Shown here in pieces: positions 43,247-53,518 of a stretch of 64,000 bases of DNA. Below the pieces are notes generated by a model. The model did no database searches. It had not been told where the DNA came from and saw only the letters and a list, made by a program, of their open reading frames with translations. How positions within the stretch are numbered: the first letter of the stretch is position 1; each line of letters begins with the position of its first letter. Both the position numbers and the translations under genes were made by a program. Source of the stretch: Bradyrhizobium sp. ISRA464 (GTDB taxonomy: Bacteria > Pseudomonadota > Alphaproteobacteria > Rhizobiales > Xanthobacteraceae); contig NZ_CP094526.1 of NCBI RefSeq assembly GCF_029910095.1, positions 806,001 through 870,000 on the forward strand. The letters are read 5' to 3'.

Positions 43247-44283
43247 CTAACGCGCCGATGGCGGCGCGGCCAGATTGGCCGACAGGATCGCCTTGCCGGC
43301 GTCCTCATATTGCGTGTCGCGTGCCTGGATCTGCTGTGCGATCGCATGCATGTCGCGGAAGCGCCGCTCGAACGGATTTTTTGCGAACACCGCGGTGGCG
43401 CCGGCCATGTGATAGGCGGTGTCGACCACGGCCGCCGATTGATGGATGGTCCAGGTCCCTGCACGGCGTTGTTGTCGCGCATCGCCTTCAGCCCTTGCGG
43501 CGTCTTGCCGCGCGCAAGCTCGGTCGCCGCGTCCAGCATGGCGCGTGCGACGCCGAGCGAGGTGGCGGCAAAGCCCATGCTGAACACCATGTTGGTGGAG
43601 AGCTTGTACAGCGGTCCCTGCTCGCGAAGGGCGGTGGGATCGTCGCGCAGTGCGGCGAATTTCTCGGGGATGAAGAGATTTTCGACCGAGTAGGAATCGG
43701 TGCCGGTGCCCTTCAGCCCGATCACGTCCCAGACGTCGTGCAGGGTGGCCGACGACACCGGGAACAGGATGGTGCGGATTTCCGGCGAGCCGTCCGGCTT
43801 CCTGCGCTGCGAGCCGTCGGCCTCGACGACGCGGACATGGGCGCCGAGCCAACTTGCCTGCCGCGAGCCGGAGGCGAAGTCCCAGCGTGCGCTGGCGCGG
43901 TAGCCGCCGGGCTCGGCGCGCACCTCGTGCGCGATCGCGCCCCAGGCCAGGATGCCGGGCGCGGTGTTGAAGATCTCGCTGGCGGCGTCGGGATCGAGAT
44001 AGGCCGCAGTCATGGCGCAGACGCTGCACTGGCCGAGGCACCAGGCCGTCGACGCGTCGGCCTTGGCGATCTCCTCCTGCATCTGCATGAACGCGTCCAG
44101 TGTAGCCTCGGCGCCGCCAAAACTCTTCGGCAGCAGCGCGCGATACAGCCCGTTCTCGACGAGTGCGGACGTGACGGCCGGTGTCAGCCGCCGCGTGCGT
44201 TCGATCTCGTCGGCTTCGCTTGATATCAGCGGCGCCAGCGCGCGTGCCCGCTCGACGAGGTCGAAACCCTGCGGCTTGTTCAT
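43247..44283 (-). pseudogene. Acyl-CoA dehydrogenase-family flavoprotein, internal deletion and frameshift
   Basis: The reading frame from ATG 44283 gives a good ACAD/DszC-like protein up to residue about 276 (ARGKTPQGLKAMRDNNAVQ). It then loses similarity, while the next frame continues with TWTIHQSAAVVDTAYHMAGA, FAKNPFERRFRDMHAIAQQI, the normal C-terminus of the family, ending at 43247. About 50 residues that should lie between are absent. The junction is near 43455. So an internal deletion of roughly 150 bp has shifted the frame. Related intact proteins are flavin-dependent hydroxylases or ACAD-like monooxygenases. Confidence 0.8.
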
Positions 44284-44542
44284 GCCTTTCCTCAGCCCCT
44301 TTTCGCGTTTTTGTTGGGCGGGTGCGCGATGGTGGCCCATCCCGTGGGCGAGGGCAAGGTGGGATAGCGCCGTCGCAGATCAGCTATCGAAGTCTTGCGA
44401 CGATCGGGCCCGTGCGAGTTGCGTCGCGACGGGCTGAATGACCGTCGCAATGGACTCAGGGCGAACATGTTTTTGTGGTAGGAGCGCGCTGCAGCCGCAG
44501 CTGAAATGCCGATTGTGCGTCTATTCCAGTGAGGTCCCGGCC

Positions 44543-44989
44543 ATGCTCAAGCTCCCTCCGCCGATCTGGACGTTGATCTATCTCCTGCTTGGCGTGACGC
44601 TGAGCTGGTCGCTCGACTGGCCGAGGCTGCCCGGCCTGCCGCTTCCGCTGTTCGGACTTGCGTTGGTGGTCATCGCGTTCGGTCCGCCGGTGTGGGCTTT
44701 CGTCCTATTCCGGCGAGAGGGCACCGAAATCGAACCGACGTCGCCGACCAACCGGAAACTGGTGACCAGCGGTCCCTACCAGTTCACCCGCAACCCTATG
44801 TACCTGGGCCTCGTGCTGCTGGCCCTGGGCATTGCGATACGGGTTGGAGCCTGGCCGATGTTGATTGCGCCGGTCGGCGTATTCGCGACGGCCAATTGGG
44901 TTCACATTCCCTTCGAGGAAGCCAAGATGCGCCGGCAGTTCGGAGCAGCCTATGACGACTATGTCGCCCGGGTGCGGCGCTGGATCTAA
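44543..44989 (+). CDS. Isoprenylcysteine carboxyl methyltransferase-like membrane protein
   Basis: Membrane protein of 148 residues with four hydrophobic segments. The C-terminal half carries the ICMT/PEMT pattern LVTSGPYQFTRNPMYLGLVL and HIPFEEAKMRRQFGAAYDDYVARVRRWI, which binds S-adenosylmethionine. In bacteria the substrates are unknown; isoprenylated or other lipidic molecules are possible. ATG 44543 is preceded by GAGG; an upstream in-frame ATG would add a hydrophilic N-terminus without support. Confidence 0.85.
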   Translation: MLKLPPPIWTLIYLLLGVTLSWSLDWPRLPGLPLPLFGLALVVIAFGPPVWAFVLFRREGTEIEPTSPTNRKLVTSGPYQFTRNPMYLGLVLLALGIAIRVGAWPMLIAPVGVFATANWVHIPFEEAKMRRQFGAAYDDYVARVRRWI

Positions 44990-45019
44990 GAGCGGCCGCG
45001 CGAACGCTCCACGCGCCTT

Positions 45020-45349
45020 CTATCCACAATTCCAGGCCCGTCCGATCGGCGTCCAGGTCCAGCACGGGCCAAAGCTGCCGCCATTGTAGCGTCCGCGATA
45101 AAATCCGGGCCGGCCGAAATAGTACCAATCACCGCCATACCAATACTGCGGCGCATAGTCCGGCAGGCCGCGAGCGGCGCCGCGTGGACCAAGCACTGGA
45201 ATGGTGGGATTGGGCGGCTGTCTATAACCGGGCAGGAAGCCGTAGCCATGCCAGCGGGCGGTGTGCCGCTTCTTCGCCGAAGCGGCCGAGCTCAGGTCCG
45301 GTTGCAGCAACAGGAGAACGACGACTGCGAGTGACAATATGCGCGACAT
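45020..45349 (-). CDS. Small secreted aromatic-rich protein (109 aa)
   Basis: Signal peptide MSRILSLAVVVLLLLQ, cleaved probably near SSA. The mature part is rich in Gly, Tyr, Trp and Pro (YGFLPGYRQPPNPTIPVLGP, PQYWYGGDWYYFGRPGFYRG) and ends with FGPCWTWTPIGRAWNCG, two cysteines. This composition is common in small exported rhizobial proteins of unknown role. It is convergent with the ICMT-like gene. Confidence 0.75.
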   Translation of the reverse strand: MSRILSLAVVVLLLLQPDLSSAASAKKRHTARWHGYGFLPGYRQPPNPTIPVLGPRGAARGLPDYAPQYWYGGDWYYFGRPGFYRGRYNGGSFGPCWTWTPIGRAWNCG

Positions 45350-45460
45350 GATCGTAGCATAGTCGGCGCTCGGCTCAATGGCGATTCAAATCGCAGTGCG
45401 CTTTCATACGTTGCTGAGACAACGATAGACATCATCCGCGCCGGCGAACGGGCCGACGCG

Positions 45461-47272
45461 TCAGCTATCCACCTTGAGCGCGGCGATGAAGGCTTCCTGC
45501 GGGATGTCGACCTTGCCGAACTGCCGCATCTTCTTCTTGCCTTCCTTCTGCTTCTCCAGAAGCTTGCGCTTGCGCGTGATGTCGCCGCCGTAGCACTTCG
45601 CGGTGACGTCCTTGCGCAGCGCACGCACGGTTTCGCGCGCGATCACCTTGCCGCCGATCGCCGCCTGGATCGGGATCTGGAACATGTGCGGCGGGATCAG
45701 CTCCTTCATCTTCTCGACCATGGCGCGGCCGCGGCCTTCGGCGCGGGTGCGATGCACCAGCATCGACAGCGCGTCGACCGGCTCGGCGTTGACCAGGATC
45801 TGCATCTTCACCAAATCGGCCGGCTTGTAGTCGGTCAGGTGATAGTCGAACGAGGCGTAGCCCTTGGAGACCGATTTCAGGCGGTCGTAGAAATCGAACA
45901 CCACCTCGTTGAGCGGCAGGTCGTATTTCACCATCGCGCGGGTGCCGACGTAAGTCAGCTCCTTCTGCGAGCCGCGGCGGTCCTGGCACAGCTTCAGCAC
46001 GCTGCCGAGATATTCGTCGGGGGTGAGGATGGTGGCCTCGATCCAGGGCTCGTCGATCTCGGCGATCTTGACCACGTCGGGCATGTCGACGGGATTGTGG
46101 ATCTCGAGCTCGCTGCCGTCGGTCAGCTTCATCTTGTAGATGACGCTCGGCGCGGTCGCGATCAGGTTGAGGTCGAACTCGCGCGACAGCCGCTCCTGGA
46201 TGATCTCCAGGTGCAACAAGCCGAGGAAGCCGCAGCGGAAGCCGAAGCCGAGCGCGGCGGAGGTCTCCATCTCGTAGGAGAAGCTCGCGTCGTTCAGCCG
46301 CAGCTTGCCCATCGCCGCGCGCAGCGTCTCGAAGTCGTTGGCGTCGACCGGAAACAGGCCGCAGAACACGACCGGGATCGCGGGCTTGAAGCCCGGCAGC
46401 ATCTCGCTGATCGGCTTCCGGTCGTCGGTGATGGTGTCGCCGACGCGGGTGTCGGCGACTTCCTTGATCGCCGCGGTGATGAATCCGATCTCGCCGGGGC
46501 CGAGCTCCTCGACCTGCTCCATCTTCGGGGTGAAGAAACCGACGCGCTCGATGTCGTAGGCGGCGCCGGTGCCCATCATCCGGATGCGCTGGCCCTTCTT
46601 CATCACGCCGTCGACCACGCGGATCAGCACGACCACGCCGAGATAGACGTCGTACCAGCTGTCGACCAGGAGCGCCTTCAGCGTCGCGTCGCGGTCGCCC
46701 TTCGGCGGCGGCAGGCGGGTGACGATCGCCTCCAGCACCTCGGGCACGCCGAGCCCGGTCTTGGCCGAGATCATCACGGCGTCGGACGCATCGATGCCGA
46801 TCACGTCCTCGATCTGCTGCTTCACCTTCTCCGGCTCGGCGGCCGGCAGGTCGACCTTGTTCAGGACCGGCACGATCTCGTGGTTGTTGTCGAGCGCCTG
46901 GTAGACGTTGGCGAGCGTCTGCGCCTCGACGCCCTGGCTGGCGTCGACCACGAGCAGGGAACCCTCGCAGGCCGCCAGCGACCGCGAGACCTCGTAGGCG
47001 AAGTCGACATGGCCGGGCGTGTCCATCAGGTTGAAGATGTAATCCTTGCCGTCCTTGGCGCGGTAGTTCAGCCGGACGGTCTGCGCCTTGATGGTGATGC
47101 CGCGCTCGCGCTCGATGTCCATGGAATCGAGCACCTGCTCCTTGCCCGCCATTTCGCGATCCGACAGCCCGCCCGTCATCTGGATCAGGCGGTCGGCCAG
47201 GGTCGATTTGCCATGGTCGATATGGGCGACGATGGAGAAGTTGCGGATGTTGGAAATCGGGGCGGTTGTCAT
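45461..47272 (-). CDS. lepA: Elongation factor 4 (LepA GTPase)
   Basis: Ribosome-associated translational GTPase of 603 residues. G1 motif AHIDHGKST (residues 16-24), [16 protein letters not shown] and SAKTGLG are all present, along with the LepA-specific C-terminal domain ending [35 protein letters not shown]. It is a back-translocation or ribosome-biogenesis factor used under stress. ATG 47272 gives the usual short N-terminus [16 protein letters not shown]; a longer open frame upstream has no similarity. It stands alone, divergent from the GT39-like gene. Confidence 0.97.
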   Translation of the reverse strand: MTTAPISNIRNFSIVAHIDHGKSTLADRLIQMTGGLSDREMAGKEQVLDSMDIERERGITIKAQTVRLNYRAKDGKDYIFNLMDTPGHVDFAYEVSRSLAACEGSLLVVDASQGVEAQTLANVYQALDNNHEIVPVLNKVDLPAAEPEKVKQQIEDVIGIDASDAVMISAKTGLGVPEVLEAIVTRLPPPKGDRDATLKALLVDSWYDVYLGVVVLIRVVDGVMKKGQRIRMMGTGAAYDIERVGFFTPKMEQVEELGPGEIGFITAAIKEVADTRVGDTITDDRKPISEMLPGFKPAIPVVFCGLFPVDANDFETLRAAMGKLRLNDASFSYEMETSAALGFGFRCGFLGLLHLEIIQERLSREFDLNLIATAPSVIYKMKLTDGSELEIHNPVDMPDVVKIAEIDEPWIEATILTPDEYLGSVLKLCQDRRGSQKELTYVGTRAMVKYDLPLNEVVFDFYDRLKSVSKGYASFDYHLTDYKPADLVKMQILVNAEPVDALSMLVHRTRAEGRGRAMVEKMKELIPPHMFQIPIQAAIGGKVIARETVRALRKDVTAKCYGGDITRKRKLLEKQKEGKKKMRQFGKVDIPQEAFIAALKVDS

Positions 47273-47554
47273 GGGGCGCGGGATAGCATCCGCACCCCCC
47301 AAGCGGCAACCATATTGCGGTATTTTGCAGCGGTGTGACGGCGAATCGCCGGGCGGCGTCGTGATCGATTTCCGGGCATGTTTCGGTCGGGTCTGGTGCT
47401 CCGGACCTTTCGATGCGCTGGACCTTGTCTCCGCTGGCGGACTGCTCGCTCTGCGGTTCGTTCCGCGGGCGGCAGCCGAAAAGCGCGTGGCGCTGGTCGT
47501 CGGCTGAGAGCGTCGTTCACGCCAAGCTGATTTCACTGGCGGCAAAAACGCGCT

Positions 47555-47652
47555 AAAGCGCGATGAAATCCGAACGAGATATCATCGCGCTTTCGTCTCC
47601 TGTTGGGCATGATCTTTTCGGAACACCGCTTCGCACTTGTCCGGATCATGCC
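47555..47652. repeat. Two-hairpin intergenic repeat upstream of GT39-like gene
   Basis: AAAGCGCGATGA (47555-47566) and TCATCGCGCTTT (47582-47593) are a perfect 12-bp palindrome. GGCATGATC (47606-47614) and GATCATGCC (47644-47652) form a second one, with TTTTCGGA and TGTCCGGATCATG-type ends. The second hairpin has a degenerate relative at 61795-61833. It lies in the divergent lepA/GT39 region, 14 bp before ATG 47666. Confidence 0.7.
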
Positions 47653-47665
47653 GTAGGCACTGACT

Positions 47666-49264
47666 ATGTCGACTGCCGCCTATCTCCCCGCCGCGCGGCG
47701 CGCGAACCGCCGGCTGACAATCCGCCGACTGGCCGCATGGCTGGTGTCGCGGGCCACGGATCCCAAAACCGGCCTGTGGCTCGTGATCAGCTTCGCGCTC
47801 GTCCACGCGGTGCTGTGGACGGAGATCCTCATCAAGCTCAAGGCCGCACAGGACGTCCACATGGACGTTGCGGAAGCCTATGCCTGGGGCCAGCGCTTCC
47901 TGCTCGGCTATGGCAAGCACCCGCCGCTGTCGGGCTGGATCGCCGGTGTCTGGTTCAAGTTCTTCCCGGTCGCCAACTGGTCGACCTACGCGCTTGCGAT
48001 GGCGACCGTGAGTTTCGCCATGGTGGTCTGCTGGCTGATCGCGCTGCGCGTCGTCGACCGCCGCCGCGCGTTCTTCACGGTGGTGATGCTCGCGCTGTAC
48101 CCGATCTTCAATTTCAAGGGCTTCAAGTACAACGCCGATCTGGCGCAGCTCGTGCCGTTGCCGCTTCTAGTGCTGGCCTATCTGAACGCGTTCGAGAAGC
48201 GGAGCGTGAGATCCGGTCTGTTGCTCGGCTTCGCCGGCGCGCTGGCGCTGATGACCAAATACTGGGTGCTGACCATGATCGGCGCGATCGGCCTTGCCGC
48301 GCTGATCCACCCGCAGCGGCTGCAGTTCCTGCGCTCGCCGGCGCCCTGGGTCGGGATCGGCACCATGCTCGTGCTGATGATCCCGCATCTGGTCTGGCTG
48401 GAGGAAGTGGATTTCCTGCCGCTCACCTATGCCGGCGACGTCTACGCGCTGTCGAGCCGCGCGCTCAACGTCCAGCTCGTGCTCGGCTATATCGGGCACA
48501 ATCTCGGGCTGCTCGCCGCACCGGCCCTGCTCGGCCTGCTCGCGCTGTCGCTGAGCTCACTGTCGTGGCGGCCCGTGCGGATCTGGTCGGACCGGCCGAA
48601 TCCGGAGCTCAATCGCGCGCAGGCGCTCAACGTCTGGATCGTCCAGTTCATCGTCGCGATCGGGCCGCCGCTCGGCGCGCTGGCATTCACGGTCTACATG
48701 AAGACCGATTGGGGCATCCCGCTGTTCTTCCTGGTGCCGCTCGCGCTGGTCGCGATTCCCCGCGTGCGGATGCCGCGCATGGCGCTGTTCACCGTCACCG
48801 CGATCTGGCTCGTGATCACGGTCGCCATGCTGTTCGCCGCGCCGAGCATCGCGACGCAGGAGATGGCGTCCAGCCACAACACAGCCTCGACCTATGCCGC
48901 GCGCTCCGAGCTCGCGCGCGAGCTGACCGAGACCTGGCAGGCCAAATTCCATTCGCGCTGGGCCGTCGTCGCCGCCCGCTCCGACATCAGCGAGCCGATG
49001 ACGTTCTACAGCCCCGATCATCCGGCCGCGATCACGCCCGGCGAGGTATCGTCCGGATTGACCTCGCTCGAGGAAGCCAAGCGTTACGGTTTCATCGGCA
49101 TCTGCGACACCACCGATCCGGTCTTCCTGAAGCCGTGCGAAGAGTGGATGGCGGAGCATGCCAAGGCTGCCGAGCCGCTGGTGATGACCACGCAGCGGTT
49201 CTTCCATGGCCATCCCGGCCCGTCGACGGTGTGGAAGGTCTATCTGGTGCCGCCGGCGAAGTAG
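47666..49264 (+). CDS. GT39/ArnT-like membrane glycosyltransferase
   Basis: Polytopic membrane protein of 532 residues with about 11 hydrophobic helices. The first periplasmic loop has DVHMDVAEAYAWGQRFLLGYGKHPPLSGW, the signature of the dolichyl-phosphate-mannose/undecaprenyl-sugar GT39/PMT_2 family, with acidic residues serving as catalytic or metal sites. The C-terminal soluble part contains RSDISEPMTFYSPDHPAAITPG. It probably transfers a lipid-linked sugar to lipid A, protein or another acceptor at the membrane. It stands alone, so the target is unknown. Confidence 0.87.
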   Translation: MSTAAYLPAARRANRRLTIRRLAAWLVSRATDPKTGLWLVISFALVHAVLWTEILIKLKAAQDVHMDVAEAYAWGQRFLLGYGKHPPLSGWIAGVWFKFFPVANWSTYALAMATVSFAMVVCWLIALRVVDRRRAFFTVVMLALYPIFNFKGFKYNADLAQLVPLPLLVLAYLNAFEKRSVRSGLLLGFAGALALMTKYWVLTMIGAIGLAALIHPQRLQFLRSPAPWVGIGTMLVLMIPHLVWLEEVDFLPLTYAGDVYALSSRALNVQLVLGYIGHNLGLLAAPALLGLLALSLSSLSWRPVRIWSDRPNPELNRAQALNVWIVQFIVAIGPPLGALAFTVYMKTDWGIPLFFLVPLALVAIPRVRMPRMALFTVTAIWLVITVAMLFAAPSIATQEMASSHNTASTYAARSELARELTETWQAKFHSRWAVVAARSDISEPMTFYSPDHPAAITPGEVSSGLTSLEEAKRYGFIGICDTTDPVFLKPCEEWMAEHAKAAEPLVMTTQRFFHGHPGPSTVWKVYLVPPAK

Positions 49265-49279
49265 CGGCGCCAACGCGGC

Positions 49280-49606
49280 CTACGCGCCTTCTTCGTTGAA
49301 TTTGCTGGCGACGAGCTCAGCGATGGCGTCGAGCACACTCTGCGCTTCGGGGCCCTTCGCGGAGACGATCACCGTCGTGCCGGGCCCGGCGGCGAGCATC
49401 ATCAGGCCCATGATCGAGGTGCCGCCGACGGTCTCGCTGCCGCGCGTGACCCAGACCTCGGCGTTGAAACGCTCGACCGTCTGGACGAATTTGGCGGAGG
49501 CGCGGGCGTGCAGGCCGCGCTTGTTGACGATCAGGAGTTCACGGGAGATGGCGCCCGCTGGCACGCTCGGGCCGACGTCGTTCGCGCCCGAGGTCTCGTC
49601 GCTCAT
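49280..49606 (-). CDS. HPr-family phosphocarrier protein
   Basis: HPr of 108 residues with a roughly 20-residue N-terminal extension. The active-site histidine H33 lies in KRGLHARASAKFV. The regulatory serine region reads GTSIMGLMML with S64, the likely target of the HprK encoded upstream. Its start codon overlaps the EIIA stop (4 bp), so translation is coupled. It is part of the incomplete PTS of alphaproteobacteria, which regulates rather than transports sugars. Confidence 0.93.
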   Translation of the reverse strand: MSDETSGANDVGPSVPAGAISRELLIVNKRGLHARASAKFVQTVERFNAEVWVTRGSETVGGTSIMGLMMLAAGPGTTVIVSAKGPEAQSVLDAIAELVASKFNEEGA

Positions 49607-50004
49607 TTGCCTGCAAGGACGCGGCTGGCGATGGTGACGTATTTGCGGCCGGCTTCCTGGGCCATCGCGATCGCATCGGGCAACGAGCGCTCCTCGCGAA
49701 CCTTGGCAAGCTTGACCAGCATGGGAAGATTGATGCCTGCGAGCACTTCCACCTTAGGGCGGCTCATGCAGGAGATCGCAAGGTTCGACGGCGTGCCGCC
49801 GAACATGTCGGTGAGGATCGCGACGCCGTCGCCGCTATCGACGCGATTCACCGCTTCGATGATATCGCTTCGACAGAGATCGGAATCGTCCTCCGCTCCG
49901 ATCGTAATTGCCTCAATTTGTTTCTGCGGACCCATCACGTGTTCGAGCGCCGCTCTGAACTCGTCGGCAAGGCGCCCATGGGTCACCAGCACTAGACCAA
50001 TCAT
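49603..50004 (-). CDS. PTS EIIA component, mannose-type (ManX/PtsN2-like)
   Basis: EIIA-Man fold protein of 133 residues. The phosphorylated histidine is H9 in LVLVTHGRLADEF, and FGGTPSNLAISC and PMLVKLAKVREER are family-typical. No EIIB or EIIC is encoded nearby, so it is regulatory. ATG 50004 follows GAGGAGTTTCC. The order hprK, EIIA, HPr on the minus strand, directly after ChvIG, is the standard arrangement in Rhizobiales. Confidence 0.94.
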   Translation of the reverse strand: MIGLVLVTHGRLADEFRAALEHVMGPQKQIEAITIGAEDDSDLCRSDIIEAVNRVDSGDGVAILTDMFGGTPSNLAISCMSRPKVEVLAGINLPMLVKLAKVREERSLPDAIAMAQEAGRKYVTIASRVLAGK

Positions 50005-50091
50005 CGGAAACTCCTCGTGGGCGCTCTTTGGTGCACCGCACGAACGCGCCACTTTGACCATCCAGAGGCCCTGCGCAAGAGGGCATCTTGG

Positions 50092-50658
50092 CTAGTCTCC
50101 CTGTTCCTGGCGGTAGAGAGGGGAGGCTGCGCCGACCAAATCGGACGCGATAGTGGATGTGATATGGTTACCAATTTCCTTTCCACAATCGGCCGCAAGA
50201 TTACCGGGATATGAACTCTCGGTTGTCGTCAGCGCGGCGACAACCAGCGGCAGGGGTTGGACGCCGATGCCGATCGGGATTCTTGGTAATAAAACACCGT
50301 TTAGGCAGGTCTTCAGGGCCTCCGGCGGCGGCAGCCGTTCCGCGTCGTCGGCCGCGAGGTCGACCACAAGCCCCACCCGGGCCTCGGCGACAAAGTCGCA
50401 GCGGCGGATTCCGAGGCCACGGATCTCGATCAGGCCGGCCAGCTCCCGTGCCGGGCGAACCCACAATTGTTCGTCGGCTGTGTCGAGATGGACACGGTCG
50501 TCACCCACCAAAATGGCTGTCGGAACCTGTCCGGAGCGGCCGGCAAGAATCAGGTCGAACGCCAGGCGGGACTTGCCGGCGCCTGACGGCCCCCGGATCA
50601 GCACGGCACGCTCGCCGACGAGAACGGCGGACGCATGCACGCTGACATTGCGGCTCAT
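50092..50658 (-). CDS. hprK: HPr kinase/phosphorylase, short alphaproteobacterial form
   Basis: Protein of 188 residues corresponding to the catalytic domain only; it lacks the N-terminal domain of Gram-positive HprK, as is usual in this class. Walker A is GPSGAGKS (23-30). The segment LAGLIEIRGLGIRRC matches the HprK signature, with LVGDDRVHL before it. It phosphorylates or dephosphorylates the HPr serine in response to energy status, and in rhizobia it also connects with ChvG-ChvI. Its start overlaps the ChvG stop by 4 bp. Confidence 0.93.
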   Translation of the reverse strand: MSRNVSVHASAVLVGERAVLIRGPSGAGKSRLAFDLILAGRSGQVPTAILVGDDRVHLDTADEQLWVRPARELAGLIEIRGLGIRRCDFVAEARVGLVVDLAADDAERLPPPEALKTCLNGVLLPRIPIGIGVQPLPLVVAALTTTESSYPGNLAADCGKEIGNHITSTIASDLVGAASPLYRQEQGD

Positions 50659-52469
50659 AGTATCGGCAGCCTGACCACGAAGCGCGCGCCGGCGACCGTG
50701 GGCTTGCCGTCCTCACCGGCCGGGCCCAGGCGATTTTCCGCCCAGATGCGCCCGCCATGCGCTTCGATGATCTGCTTGGAGATCGAGAGTCCAAGGCCGG
50801 AGTTCTGGCCAAAGCCCTGGTGCGGCCGGTCGGTGTAGAAGCGCTCGAAGATCCGCTCCAGCGCATCCTGGCCGATGCCGGGCCCGTCGTCGTCGACGAC
50901 GATCTCGACCTCGTTGCGGATGCGCCGGCAGACGATGCGCACCTTGTCGCCGGGCTTGGAGAAGGACTGCGCGTTCGACAGCAGGTTCGAGATCACCTGG
51001 CCGAGCCGCGAATCATGGCCCGGCACCGAGAATGTGTCGGTCGGTCCGCGGCCGTCGAAGCGGGCCTCCACTGCGACGTCGTGGCCGAGCCGTGTCTCAT
51101 TGGCGACGCCGGTCAGCGTCGTCAGCAGCCGGCGCAGATCGACCTGCGCCATGTCCTGCCGTTGCAACTCGGCATCGAGCCGGCTGGCGTCCGAGATGTC
51201 GGAAATCAGGCGATCGAGCCGCCTGACGTCGTGCTCGATCACGGCGAGCAGCCGCGCGCGGCTGCTGTCGTTGCGTGCCAGCGGCAGCGTCTCCACCGCT
51301 GAGCGCAGCGACGTCAGCGGATTCTTGAGTTCATGCGCGACATCGGCAGCGAACATCTCGATCGCCTCGATGCGGCTGTAGAGCGCGTTGGTCATGTCGC
51401 GCAGCGCGCCGGAGAGATGGCCGATCTCGTCGCGGCGCCCGGTGAAGTCGGGAATCTCGACGCGGGTCTGGATGCGGTGGCGGACGCGCTCGGCACCGTC
51501 GGCGAGCCGCCGCACCGGACCTGCGATCGTGCTTGCCAGCAGGAGCGACAGCATGATCATGACCGCGGAGGCGACGCCGCCGACCTTCAGGATGGCGAGG
51601 CGTTCGGACATCACCATCTGGTCGATGTCGTCGCCCTGGGTGGTCAGCATCAGCGCGCCGCGCACGGCTCGGAAGTGCTGCACGGGGACCGCGACCGACA
51701 CCACGACGGCACCGCGCTCGGTGACGCGGACCATGCTGCTGTTCAATCCCTCGAGCGACTGCGCGACTTCCGGATAGCCCTTGCCGCCTTCGGGCCCGAG
51801 TTCGCGGTAAATCGGCAGGTCGCCGCGGTTGAACCAGGTCTTGATCGAGATCTTGGCTCTCTCGTACAGCGACGGCTTCTCCGATGGCGGCGGCAGCTCC
51901 ATGCGAAGCACGTCGCCGCGCGCGAACAGGTTGCGGCTGTCGAGGATCAGTCCGCCGTCACGGTCGAAGATGCGGGCCCGCGTCTTGGTCGGCGCGATCA
52001 GGCGGCGCAGGATCGGCGCGACGCGCTCGGGATTGATCGGGAAGTCCGCCGATTCATCCGGCTGGCCAAAACTCTCGCCGGGCTTCAGGTCGAGCAGGCG
52101 ATCGGGATCGATGGTGACGGTGTTGCCTTCGACGGTCGCCGACGCAGCGATCGCCTCCGAGATGATCTCGGCATAGACCATGAGGCTCTGCGTGCGCGCC
52201 TCGATCAGGCCGGCACGGAACTGCGAGAGATAGAGGATGCTGGCGACCAGCGCGACAAGTCCGGCCAGGTTGAGCGAGACGATGCGGCGCGTCAGGCTCG
52301 AGAACGACAGCGCAAAGAAAAACTGGCCGGCACGGCGCAGCCAGCCGAGCGGGCGCCGCCAGCCTTTCTCCTGCGCCACGTCGTCAGCTACTGCATCATG
52401 TTCGAGGAGCTGTGACGCGTCCTCGGTGTTCAGTCCCTGCTCGGGCTGCGTTCGATCAAGCACTGGCAA
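50655..52469 (-). CDS. chvG: Sensor histidine kinase ChvG (ExoS)-like
   Basis: Kinase of about 604 residues. A soluble N-terminus of 55 residues precedes a first helix (RIVSLNLAGLVALVASILYL). A periplasmic domain of about 200 residues follows, then a second helix (SAVMIMLSLLLASTIAGPV), HAMP, the H-box AADVAHELKNPLTSL with H379, NLLSNAQSF, and ATP-binding DDDGPGIG and GLGLSISKQII. In rhizobia ChvG senses acid or envelope stress and controls exopolysaccharide and motility. The first codon read is TTG 52469, with GTG 52463 as an alternative. It is linked to ChvI, HprK, EIIA and HPr. Confidence 0.93.
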   Translation of the reverse strand: MPVLDRTQPEQGLNTEDASQLLEHDAVADDVAQEKGWRRPLGWLRRAGQFFFALSFSSLTRRIVSLNLAGLVALVASILYLSQFRAGLIEARTQSLMVYAEIISEAIAASATVEGNTVTIDPDRLLDLKPGESFGQPDESADFPINPERVAPILRRLIAPTKTRARIFDRDGGLILDSRNLFARGDVLRMELPPPSEKPSLYERAKISIKTWFNRGDLPIYRELGPEGGKGYPEVAQSLEGLNSSMVRVTERGAVVVSVAVPVQHFRAVRGALMLTTQGDDIDQMVMSERLAILKVGGVASAVMIMLSLLLASTIAGPVRRLADGAERVRHRIQTRVEIPDFTGRRDEIGHLSGALRDMTNALYSRIEAIEMFAADVAHELKNPLTSLRSAVETLPLARNDSSRARLLAVIEHDVRRLDRLISDISDASRLDAELQRQDMAQVDLRRLLTTLTGVANETRLGHDVAVEARFDGRGPTDTFSVPGHDSRLGQVISNLLSNAQSFSKPGDKVRIVCRRIRNEVEIVVDDDGPGIGQDALERIFERFYTDRPHQGFGQNSGLGLSISKQIIEAHGGRIWAENRLGPAGEDGKPTVAGARFVVRLPIL

Positions 52470-52578
52470 AGCTGCCGGTTGGTTTGGATGTCGTCCCGCG
52501 AAGCACGCAATCGCCCGCGCAACCTTACCCCAGCCGCGCGGGCCCTGTCAGTTAACAAAGCGCCCCTGGAAGCGCAGA

Positions 52579-53280
52579 TCAGGCTTCCTTGAAGCGATAG
52601 CCGACGCCATACAGCGTCTCGATCATCTCGAACTCGTCGTCCACCACCTTGAACTTCTTGCGCAGCCGCTTGATGTGGCTGTCGATGGTGCGGTCGTCGA
52701 CATAGACTTGGTCGTCGTAGGCGGCGTCCATCAGCGCATTGCGGCTCTTCACCACGCCGGGGCGGGTGGCGAGCGCCTGCAGAATCAGGAATTCGGTCAC
52801 CGTCAGCGTGACCGGCTCGTTCTTCCAGGTGCAGGTGTGGCGCTCCGGGTCCATCCGCAGCAGGCCGCGGTCGAGCGCACGGGCGTCCGGCTCCTTCGGC
52901 GGGGCGGTCGGATCCTTGGGCTGGCCGCGGCGGAGCACGGCCTTGACGCGCTCGACCAGCAGGCGCTGAGAGAACGGCTTGCGGATGAAATCGTCGGCGC
53001 CCATTTTCAGGCCGAACAATTCATCGATCTCCTCGTCCTTGGAGGTGAGGAAAATCACCGGCAGGTCGGACTTCTGCCGCAACCGTCGCAGCGTCTCCAT
53101 GCCGTCCATGCGCGGCATCTTGATGTCGAGGATCGCAAGATCGGGCGGCGAGGTGCGAAAACCATCCAGCGCCGATGCTCCGTCCGTATAGGTCATGATA
53201 CGATAGCCTTCGGCTTCGAGCGCAATCGAGACGGAAGTGAGAATGTTGCGGTCGTCGTCGACCAAGGCGATTGTGGGCAT
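52579..53280 (-). CDS. chvI: Response regulator ChvI-like
   Basis: OmpR/PhoB-type regulator of 233 residues. Receiver: LVDDDRNIL, phospho-acceptor D52 in [20 protein letters not shown] and [10 protein letters not shown]-terminal winged helix: [37 protein letters not shown] and [12 protein letters not shown]. It is 109 bp upstream of chvG in the transcription direction and is the first gene of the locus. It is strongly conserved in Rhizobiales. Confidence 0.95.
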   Translation of the reverse strand: MPTIALVDDDRNILTSVSIALEAEGYRIMTYTDGASALDGFRTSPPDLAILDIKMPRMDGMETLRRLRQKSDLPVIFLTSKDEEIDELFGLKMGADDFIRKPFSQRLLVERVKAVLRRGQPKDPTAPPKEPDARALDRGLLRMDPERHTCTWKNEPVTLTVTEFLILQALATRPGVVKSRNALMDAAYDDQVYVDDRTIDSHIKRLRKKFKVVDDEFEMIETLYGVGYRFKEA

Positions 53281-53518
53281 GTGCTGCTTTCACAATGAGA
53301 GTGGCTTAAGCGGCGGGCATTCCAGCGACGCGCCGTACAATAGGGCTTCGAACGCAGTCAACGAGCAATGCAAGCTGGGCTGAAGTGTGACCGAGTTCCG
53401 CAAAAACGCTTCTGCGACCCATGCGTTGGACCCCCATATAGCACCCTGAGATGATGAGGAAAGGCCCTTTTTCGCTAAGAAATCGGCCGGTTCCGCAATA
53501 AAATGACCCGATAGACCC

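Noticed and set aside
45686..47338. A 550-codon plus-strand open frame opposite lepA
   Set aside because: Antisense to a highly conserved gene, with no protein signature.
47563..49299. Plus-strand frame of 578 codons overlapping the GT39-like gene in another phase
   Set aside because: Arg/Ala-rich shadow; the membrane protein frame at 47666 has the family motif and hydrophobic helices.
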